NCBI GenBank assembly: GCA_910584435.1
Contig: CAJUAP010000089.1
Location: forward strand, 1 to 12,114
DNA: 12,114 bases
From: an uncultured Acetatifactor sp.
Lineage (GTDB): Bacteria > Bacillota > Clostridia > Lachnospirales > Lachnospiraceae
Direction: 5' to 3'
How positions within the stretch are numbered: position 1 is the stretch's first letter; the number at the start of each line of letters is the position of its first letter. This document shows, one piece after another, positions 6,366-12,114 of this stretch. Under the pieces are notes generated by a model. That model was not told the DNA's origin. It did no database searches and saw only the letters and a program-made list of their open reading frames with translations. Made by a program: the position numbers and the translations under genes.

Positions 6366-7841
6366 ATGAAAATCGGTTTTGATAATGAAAAATACCTGAA
6401 AATGCAGTCGGAACACATCAAAGAACGTATTGTCCAATTCGGGGACAAACTCTACCTTGAATTCGGCGGAAAACTTTTTGATGATTACCATGCGTCCCGT
6501 GTCCTGCCCGGATTCGCACCTGACGCCAAGCTGCAGATGCTGATGCAGCTGTCTGATTACACCGAAATCATCATTGTCATAAGTGCCACTGACATTGAGA
6601 AGAACAAGATCCGGGGTGACTTGGGAATCACTTATGATGTGGAAGTACTGCGTCTGCGGGATGAATTTCTCAACAAAGGTCTGTATGTGGGAAGCGTGGT
6701 TATCACACATTATTCCGGCCAGCTCAGTGCAGAACAGTTCAAGGCAAAGCTTGAGAAGAAGAACATAAAAGTCTACCTCCATTACACCATCGAAGGATAC
6801 CCGGCAAACGTTTCCCTCATTGTCAGTGAAAACGGATATGGTAAAAATGACTATATAGAAACCACACGCCCCCTGGTAGTCGTGACAGCGCCGGGACCGG
6901 GCAGCGGCAAAATGGCAACCTGTCTCTCCCAGCTCTACCACGACAACCAGCGCGGCATCAAAGCAGGATATGCGAAATTTGAAACCTTTCCCATTTGGAA
7001 TATCCCCCTGAAGCACCCGATTAACCTGGCCTATGAAGCCGCAACCGCGGATTTAAATGATATCAATATGATTGATCCCTTTCATCTGGAAGCATATGGC
7101 GAAACAACGGTAAATTACAATCGTGATATCGAGATTTTCCCTGTGCTGAACGCCATATTTGAAGGCATTTACGGCAATAACCCTTATAAATCCCCTACGG
7201 ATATGGGTGTCAACATGGCCGGAAACTGCATTATAGACGATGAGGCATGCTGCGAAGCTTCCAAAATGGAGATTATCCGCCGCTATTACAGCTCATTGAA
7301 TAAGGCCGTAAGGGATAATACCTCCGAAACGGAAGTATATAAAATCGAACTCCTGATGAAACAGGCTAAGATTACAACCGACTACAGGAAAATAACCTCC
7401 GCCGCAAAGGAACGCGCCGAGCAATTAGGTGTTCCCACCGCAGCCGTTGAACTGCCCGACGGACACATTATCACTTCCAAAACCTCCGACTTTCTCGGCG
7501 CATCCGCAGCGCTGCTGTTAAACGCCCTGAAATATCTGGCTGGAATAGAGCACGACACTAAGCTAATCAAACCGGAAGCCATTGAACCCATACAGGATCT
7601 GAAGGTCCGCTACCTGGGAGGCAGAAATCCCCGCCTCCACACGGATGAAGTATTGATAGCGCTGTCTCTGGCCGCCTGCAGCGACGACAATGCCAGACGT
7701 TCCCTGGAACAGCTTCCGAAGCTCAAGGGCTGTCAGGTACACACCTCCGTTATGCTATCCGAAGTAGATATTAAAATATACAAGAAGCTGGGCATGGACC
7801 TGACCAGCGAACCAATCCAGACGGTAAGAAAACAGTATTAA
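6366..7841 (+). CDS. DUF1846 family protein, 491 aa, unknown function
   Basis: The N-terminus (MKIGFDNEKYLKMQSEHIKE, then RIVQFG, KLYLEFGGKLFDDYHASRVLPGF) is the typical opening of the DUF1846 family, conserved soluble proteins of Firmicutes and Actinobacteria without an established biochemical role. The length of 491 aa is normal for the family. A P-loop-like GPGSGKM (177-183) follows a hydrophobic strand (LVVVTAP). The segment NPYKSPTDMGVNMAGNCIID and the C-terminal LGGRNPRLHTDEVLIALSL are other recognisable stretches. I see no signal peptide or membrane segment, so it should be cytoplasmic. The start is chosen because AAGAGG (6354-6359) lies 6 nt before it and a more upstream ATG overlaps the promoter. 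The gene is divergent from ftsH, stands alone, and ends in a GC-rich terminator. The family call is confident; any nucleotide-binding role is inferred from the glycine-rich motif. Confidence 0.88.
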   Translation: MKIGFDNEKYLKMQSEHIKERIVQFGDKLYLEFGGKLFDDYHASRVLPGFAPDAKLQMLMQLSDYTEIIIVISATDIEKNKIRGDLGITYDVEVLRLRDEFLNKGLYVGSVVITHYSGQLSAEQFKAKLEKKNIKVYLHYTIEGYPANVSLIVSENGYGKNDYIETTRPLVVVTAPGPGSGKMATCLSQLYHDNQRGIKAGYAKFETFPIWNIPLKHPINLAYEAATADLNDINMIDPFHLEAYGETTVNYNRDIEIFPVLNAIFEGIYGNNPYKSPTDMGVNMAGNCIIDDEACCEASKMEIIRRYYSSLNKAVRDNTSETEVYKIELLMKQAKITTDYRKITSAAKERAEQLGVPTAAVELPDGHIITSKTSDFLGASAALLLNALKYLAGIEHDTKLIKPEAIEPIQDLKVRYLGGRNPRLHTDEVLIALSLAACSDDNARRSLEQLPKLKGCQVHTSVMLSEVDIKIYKKLGMDLTSEPIQTVRKQY

Positions 7842-7850
7842 GACAATCGA

Positions 7851-7886
7851 AAACCCCCGGCAGCTTCATCCGCCGGGGGCTTCTTC
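7851..7886. terminator. Bidirectional intrinsic terminator
   Basis: CCCCCGGC (7854-7861) pairs with GCCGGGGG (7872-7879) across a 10-nt loop. On the plus strand it is followed by a pyrimidine-rich CTTCTTCTCTCTT, ending the DUF1846 transcript. On the minus strand it is followed by TTTTCGATT, ending the Ca2+ ATPase transcript. The two genes converge on it. Confidence 0.85.
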
Positions 7887-7913
7887 TCTCTTGGGGCATC
7901 CTGGAAATTCTTC

Positions 7914-10571
7914 TCACGCTTTGCCCACAACACATTTACGTATCAAATCTACGGGAATCATGGTCACTGCCAGCAGCACCACGGCAATCCAGCCCATAAT
8001 GCCGAACGGCACACAGCTGAACATATTGCCGATCCAGGCAAAGACGGGCAGGGGAATCAGCGCCGCATTTACAATCGCCGCCTGCACCAGAATAATGGTG
8101 AAGAACACCTTCAGGAATCCGGTATTCTCATCCAGTCCCTTGAAAATCCCGAAGCCGTCATCCCTTACATTAAATCCGTTAAACAGTGCACTCACAATAA
8201 ACAGCACGAAATATCCGGTCAAATGCTGTGCCTCATTGTCAAACAAATTTACAAAGAAAGGCACCTTCAAATATACAAAACTTACAAAGGTAAGCCATGC
8301 GCCCATGGTAATAATCTGCGCCATCATCTTCTTGCTGACAATGCTCTCGTCCCTTCTCCTGGGCTTTTCCTTCATATACTTCTCCAAGGCCGGTTCGTTG
8401 CCCAGCATAATTGCTCCAAGTCCGTCCATAACCAGGTTCACGAACAGCAGATGTGTTACCTTCAGAGGCTCATCCACACCGAAGAACGGCGCAATCGCAC
8501 TCACAACCACTGCCGCCACATTAATCACCAGCTGGAACTTACAGAACTTCAGGATGTTATGGTAAATGGTTCTGCCGTACCAGATGGCATCCTTGATGGA
8601 TTTGAAATTATCATCCAAGACCACAATCTTACCGGCTTCCTTGGCCGCCTCCGTACCGCTTCCCATGGCAAATCCCACATCCGCTCTCTTCAATGCCGGA
8701 GAATCGTTCACGCCGTCTCCCGTCATACCCACCACCAGATTCATCTCCTGGCACAGCTTCACCATACGGGACTTGTCCGTGGGCAGCGCTCTTGCAATAA
8801 CTCTGATATCCTTTATGATGGCCTTTACCTCATCATCGCTCATACTGTTCAGCTCTGCAGAGGTCAATGCCTTATCCGATTCACTCCGAATCAATCCTGC
8901 ATCTTCCGCAATGGCCACTGCCGTTTCCAGCCTGTCTCCGGTGATCATGACTACCTGAATGCCAGCCTCCTGCACCTCGCGGATGGCATCTTTTGCTTCG
9001 GGCCTTACATCATCACGGATGGCAACCAGACCGATTAACACCACATCCTCATTGATCTTACTTTCCACAAGATCCTTGGCGGAATAACCAAATGCCAGCA
9101 CTCTCATTGCCCTGGATGCCAGTTCATTGATTTTCTCATTCAATTCATCGAAATCCAGATTCACAAGATTTCCGTTCGCATCCAATGCTTTCGTTGCAAC
9201 CGCAAGCAGCCTCTCCGGCGCACCCTTATAGAACGTCTTGCCCATGCTCTTAATGTGCACCTGGCTGAATTTATTTGCCGAGTTAAAGCCCTGGGATTTA
9301 TCGGCTTCACATTCCTTATTATTTGCCAGCAGGTTAAAGGTATCCTCGCCGATAAATTTCATCAACGCCTGATCCGTGGCATTTCCGCCGATCACCTTGT
9401 GAGACGCGTCAAACATGGAGGCGGTATTCTTACCGATCGCCACATCCACCAGGCTCTTGATCTTTCCATGGCCTTTCAGTTCATTCAAGGGAATGGTCTC
9501 GCCCTGGGCAGTGAAAAACTCCACGACCTCCAGCATACCTTTTGTAATAGTACCGGTCTTATCGCTGAACAGAATATTCAGGGAACCTGCCGTCTCAATA
9601 CCTTCCGCCTTCCGCACCAATACATTGTGATCCAGCATTTTACTGGTATTCTGCATCAGCACTAGGGAAATCATCAACGGCAGACCTTCCGGAACCGCAC
9701 ACACAATAATTACAATGGCAAGGGATACCGCCCTGACCACATCCTGAAGTATCTGTGACCAGCCCGATGCCAGATATGCGGATAGTCCGCCTGCGTTGGT
9801 CACAAAGAAAATGACATAAAGGACGGCAATTACTACTGCGCCGATATAGCCGAAGGTGGAAATCTGGTTTGCCAGCTTGGCAAGCTTCACTTTCAGAGGC
9901 GAATCCGGCTCATCCTCCTGCATCTCCTCCGCCATTTTACCCATCATGGTCTTCAGGCCCACCTTGCGCACATCCAGGATGCCTTCTCCGTCAAACACAA
10001 CGGCGCCTCTGAACAGGGAATATTGATCCACAAAGGTATCGCCTGTAATCTCGTCCGGCAGCTCTACATGGCCCTGCGCCGCATTTTTCTTACACTCTTC
10101 CGCCTCACCGTTCAAAGCGGAATTGTCCACTCTCAGGTCGCCGTCCACCAGAATACCGTCCGCCGGAATCTTATCGCCGGACTGAAGCAGTACATTGTCA
10201 CCCACAACCACATCATCCACTTCAATCACGGTAACCAGACCGTTACGATATACTTTACAGGTATCTTTTTTGGTACTGTCTTTTAATTGACGATATTTTG
10301 TATCACTGGCCACACTTGTCTTGGCAGAAACGAACGCCACAATGAGCACAGCCACAATCGTACCCACAGGCTCATATATTTCCGCATATCCCAGGAAAAA
10401 CATTGCAATCATTATTGCTGCAATGACCAACAGGATTTTAATCATCGGGTCGCCAAAGGTCTCCTTAAAAGCTTCCCAAAAAGTTGTAGGTTCAGACTCA
10501 GGTATGGCATTGGAACCGTATTTCTCTCTGGAACTCTGCACTTCCTGATCTGAAAGTCCTTGAAATTTCAT
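7914..10571 (-). CDS. PMCA-type Ca2+-transporting P-type ATPase, 885 aa
   Basis: This P2-type ATPase should export Ca2+ from the cytoplasm using ATP. It shows an N-terminal cation-ATPase domain, M1-M2 (about 43-83), an actuator loop with NGEA (154-157, where animal pumps have TGES), and M4 with PEGLP (294-298). The phosphorylation motif is DKTGT (D337), the nucleotide-binding motif KGAPE (449-453), and the hinge includes TGDR (545-548) and TGDGVND (617-623). M5 has N684 but an alanine (A686) near the place where SERCA pumps carry the site I glutamate. M6 keeps N712 and D716 in VNLVMDG. This pattern fits the single-calcium-site plasma-membrane (PMCA) type. The length is normal and all catalytic motifs are intact. 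GGAGG lies 7 nt before the ATG. It is the third gene of the TerD run, 89 bp after the TerD gene, and ends at the shared terminator. Calcium is inferred from M4-M6; manganese is less likely. Confidence 0.93.
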   Translation of the reverse strand: MKFQGLSDQEVQSSREKYGSNAIPESEPTTFWEAFKETFGDPMIKILLVIAAIMIAMFFLGYAEIYEPVGTIVAVLIVAFVSAKTSVASDTKYRQLKDSTKKDTCKVYRNGLVTVIEVDDVVVGDNVLLQSGDKIPADGILVDGDLRVDNSALNGEAEECKKNAAQGHVELPDEITGDTFVDQYSLFRGAVVFDGEGILDVRKVGLKTMMGKMAEEMQEDEPDSPLKVKLAKLANQISTFGYIGAVVIAVLYVIFFVTNAGGLSAYLASGWSQILQDVVRAVSLAIVIIVCAVPEGLPLMISLVLMQNTSKMLDHNVLVRKAEGIETAGSLNILFSDKTGTITKGMLEVVEFFTAQGETIPLNELKGHGKIKSLVDVAIGKNTASMFDASHKVIGGNATDQALMKFIGEDTFNLLANNKECEADKSQGFNSANKFSQVHIKSMGKTFYKGAPERLLAVATKALDANGNLVNLDFDELNEKINELASRAMRVLAFGYSAKDLVESKINEDVVLIGLVAIRDDVRPEAKDAIREVQEAGIQVVMITGDRLETAVAIAEDAGLIRSESDKALTSAELNSMSDDEVKAIIKDIRVIARALPTDKSRMVKLCQEMNLVVGMTGDGVNDSPALKRADVGFAMGSGTEAAKEAGKIVVLDDNFKSIKDAIWYGRTIYHNILKFCKFQLVINVAAVVVSAIAPFFGVDEPLKVTHLLFVNLVMDGLGAIMLGNEPALEKYMKEKPRRRDESIVSKKMMAQIITMGAWLTFVSFVYLKVPFFVNLFDNEAQHLTGYFVLFIVSALFNGFNVRDDGFGIFKGLDENTGFLKVFFTIILVQAAIVNAALIPLPVFAWIGNMFSCVPFGIMGWIAVVLLAVTMIPVDLIRKCVVGKA

Positions 10572-10607
10572 CTTTTTACCTCCCTGTCCGCCTTGGCGAA
10601 CATCCTA

Positions 10608-10637
10608 TGAATATTTGAAAGCGCTGTTCTTTCAAAT
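10608..10637 (-). promoter_or_regulatory. Inverted repeat with possible internal promoter ahead of the ATPase gene
   Basis: ATTTGAAAG (10613-10621) and CTTTCAAAT (10629-10637) form a perfect 9-bp inverted repeat with a 7-nt centre. On the minus strand TTGAAA (10630-10635) and TATTCA (10608-10613), 16 bp apart, could be -35 and -10 boxes spanning it. This may be an operator-controlled internal promoter or an mRNA hairpin between the TerD and ATPase genes. The hexamers are only moderate matches. Confidence 0.35.
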
Positions 10638-10660
10638 TTGTACCTCGAATTATCCTGATG

Positions 10661-11248
10661 CTACATATATCTTCTGATCAACTCTCCGATGCCGGGATCA
10701 TTGGTTCCCTGGCCAATGGCATTGAACTTCCACTCTCCGTTATGCCGGTAAATTTCACCGAATATCATTGCTGTCATTCCCGAATAATTATCAGTGAGGC
10801 TATATTTGCACATTTCCGTATTATTATTGGCATTCACCAGACGGATAAACGCATTTTCAATCATTCCAAAATGCTGATTTCTCTGTACTGCCTGATATAT
10901 AGTAACTACCATCACAATTTTGTCATATTCAGCCGGAATCCGTGCCAAATCCACCACGATCTGTTCATCATCGCCTTCGCCTGCCCCGGTCAGGTTATCT
11001 CCCATATGCTCTATGGTTCCGGTGGGGTGGCGGAGATTGCCATAATAAACCACATCCTCCTTGTACACCAATTTCCCGTTAATCAGTGCAATCGCCGATG
11101 CATCGCAGTCTATGGGCTGAGGTTTCGCCGAGAAGAATCCTGTCTTTCTCTTCACCTCATCCCAGCCCAGACCTACAATGACTTTAGACAATCCTGCATT
11201 ATCCTTTGACAGACTAACCTTCTGTCCTTTCTGTAAACTAACTGACAT
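10661..11248 (-). CDS. TerD family calcium-binding stress protein, 195 aa
   Basis: This is a full-length single TerD domain, the soluble calcium-binding fold of Ter stress and tellurite-resistance modules. It begins MSVSLQKGQKVSLSK, the usual TerD opening. Acidic calcium-site segments are seen at IDCDAS (46-51) and GDNLTGAGEGDDE (83-95), then VYYGN (67-71), IVMVVTIY (111-118), FIRLVN (134-139), and a C-terminal IFGEIYRHNGEWKFNAIGQG (162-181), all expected for the family. The start at 11248 is preferred over an ATG four codons upstream because GGGAG (11254-11258) lies 5 nt before it and overlaps the upstream candidate. It lies between the TerA/TerD-like gene (142 bp away) and the Ca2+ ATPase gene (89 bp away), all on one strand. 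The specific stress is not evident; 'tellurite resistance' is a family label. Confidence 0.92.
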   Translation of the reverse strand: MSVSLQKGQKVSLSKDNAGLSKVIVGLGWDEVKRKTGFFSAKPQPIDCDASAIALINGKLVYKEDVVYYGNLRHPTGTIEHMGDNLTGAGEGDDEQIVVDLARIPAEYDKIVMVVTIYQAVQRNQHFGMIENAFIRLVNANNNTEMCKYSLTDNYSGMTAMIFGEIYRHNGEWKFNAIGQGTNDPGIGELIRRYM

Positions 11249-11390
11249 TTTAACTCCCATCTGCCCTTCTGGGCAATTTATTCTACATATGTTGTGGTTG
11301 TTCCAATCCGGAATCCATTTCCGGACACAGCATGTCCATTTCAGAACGCCGCATGCATGCGTCTGCGGACATCTCCGTGTCCTTCCGATT
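11249..11390. other. Leader between the two TerD-type genes, with short hairpins
   Basis: The spacer holds TGCCC/GGGCA (11262-11266 and 11271-11275) just ahead of the TerD ribosome binding site, and two copies of the self-complementary TCCGGA (11307-11312 and 11320-11325). Neither is followed by a T run. No convincing promoter was found, so co-transcription with the upstream gene is likely. Confidence 0.4.
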
Positions 11391-11987
11391 CTACTTGCGT
11401 CCCGGCTTCCAGTTCATTCCCCAGCCAAAGGCCCGGTCCAACTCCTCATGGCCCCTGAAGAAACGCACAACCTTCTCCACACTGAAAGTCTCATTATCCC
11501 GATTTTCAAACAACACCAAACCGCACATGATATCCTTGGAATTGAACTCGTCCATGCGCACAACGATATCCTCTGCGCCGGGATATTTAATGGTGACAAC
11601 TGCATCCGCCTGCTTCCAGTTAGCAATGCCCTCATAAATAAAAGTATACACAAGAATTCTTCTGATCTCGGCAATCTGGTTGCCGTTAATTCTCAGATTC
11701 TCCCCCGCTGCTGCGGCACCCGTTCTGTCATCGCCGTCCAAAGCAATAAACGGCGGATATTGAAGAGAGCCGAAAGCATTGCCAAGTGCCTGTACCGCTC
11801 CCTTTCTGCCATCAGTCATCTCATACAGACATCCCAGATCCAGATCAATTCCACTGTTTCCCAACAGGCCGGACAGAAACCCTTTCTTCCCGGTATTCCA
11901 ATTCAAATTTACCAGAATCTCTCCCAAACCGCCTGAGGATTTCTTGGTAAGATTCACTTTCTGTCCTTTTTGCAAACTAATTGCCAT
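11391..11987 (-). CDS. TerD-domain protein of the TerA-like type, 198 aa
   Basis: It opens MAISLQKGQKVNLTK, closely matching the neighbouring TerD protein. Calcium-site residues appear in GIDLDLGCLYE (46-56) and the LDGDDRTG/GENL cluster (83-98). The second half (FIYEGIANWKQADAVVTIKY, 116-135, then IVVRMDEF, VVRFFRGHEELD and a final FGWGMNWKPGRK) resembles the C-terminal domain of TerA more than classical TerD. The start at 11987 is set by AGGAG 8 nt upstream. The frame stays open for 33 more codons upstream, but these run into a leader hairpin and do not look like TerD sequence. It is the first complete gene of the TerA/D - TerD - Ca2+ ATPase run, so it and its neighbour are probably diverged paralogues working with calcium and the pump. 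Its transcript probably begins beyond the window or in the short leader at the right edge. Confidence 0.88.
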   Translation of the reverse strand: MAISLQKGQKVNLTKKSSGGLGEILVNLNWNTGKKGFLSGLLGNSGIDLDLGCLYEMTDGRKGAVQALGNAFGSLQYPPFIALDGDDRTGAAAAGENLRINGNQIAEIRRILVYTFIYEGIANWKQADAVVTIKYPGAEDIVVRMDEFNSKDIMCGLVLFENRDNETFSVEKVVRFFRGHEELDRAFGWGMNWKPGRK

Positions 11988-12065
11988 AATATTATCTCCT
12001 ATTCCAGTTCTCGCTTGCACTCGCGGGAGCTTGTTCCGGTCTCTCCACTCCGGCACCCTAACCAG

Positions 12066-12110
12066 GGAAGGAAATTTCATCTGCAAAGGGCGCAGCTGAA
12101 ATTTCCTTCC
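12066..12110. repeat. Long perfect inverted repeat at the right edge
   Basis: GGAAGGAAATTTCA (12066-12079) and TGAAATTTCCTTCC (12097-12110) are exact reverse complements. Inside them CTGC (12081-12084) pairs with GCAG (12092-12095), leaving a 7-nt loop. The stem is thus 18 pairs with one internal mismatch. In the minus-strand direction it is followed by CTGG rather than a T run, so it is not a classical terminator. It may be a repetitive hairpin element, a processing site, or an operator for the Ter genes. Confidence 0.8.
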
Positions 12111-12114
12111 GGGC

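Noticed and set aside
8223..9038. 271-codon plus-strand frame inside the Ca2+ ATPase gene
   Set aside because: It is an antisense shadow of a complete P-type ATPase and its His/Gln-rich translation matches no protein type.
11988..12086. 33-codon N-terminal extension of the TerA/TerD-like gene
   Set aside because: It runs through a strong hairpin and does not resemble TerD sequence, while the ATG at 11987 has AGGAG and the canonical family start.

Overview
The window looks like chromosomal DNA from a Gram-positive anaerobe of the Clostridia, most likely a Lachnospiraceae-type gut bacterium. This rests on protein style (an FtsH with an Asn/Gly-rich N-terminus, a DUF1846 protein, a PMCA-type Ca2+ ATPase beside TerD proteins), sigma-A-like promoters, GGAGG-type ribosome binding sites, and AT-rich spacers between genes of moderate GC. 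The taxon is an inference. No rRNA, tRNA, CRISPR array or insertion sequence was recognised.

Left part (1-3450). The window opens inside a (TTGC)n microsatellite, 13 perfect copies up to the edge. It lies just downstream of a perfect consensus minus-strand promoter that drives a gene beyond the left edge. Next come a minus-strand HprK-related protein with a degenerate P-loop (208-993), a 286-bp spacer with a large nested inverted repeat, a 45-residue plus-strand peptide gene with a strong ribosome binding site and three cysteines (1281-1418), and, convergent with it, a 607-residue minus-strand regulator with two XRE-type helix-turn-helix domains and TPR-like helices (1497-3320). The peptide, regulator and kinase-like protein could form a peptide-signalling or peptide-modification locus. 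This is the part of the window most likely to hold something undescribed, but the functional link is inference.

Middle part (3451-7880). Minus-strand ftsH (3686-6094) has its own promoter and an intrinsic terminator. It encodes a membrane-anchored AAA+ zinc protease with an unusually long acidic tail containing a 17-residue tandem repeat. Divergent from it is a plus-strand DUF1846 gene (6366-7841). The two promoters share one intergenic region, and a 14-bp perfect palindrome covers the ftsH -35 box. A GC-rich bidirectional terminator separates the DUF1846 gene from the next, convergent unit.

Right part (7914-12114). Three minus-strand genes in the order TerA/TerD-like protein, TerD protein, PMCA-type Ca2+ ATPase form a probable calcium-linked Ter stress module. 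The ATPase would export Ca2+ and the TerD-fold proteins carry acidic calcium-binding clusters. The module probably continues past the right edge, where a long perfect inverted repeat lies.
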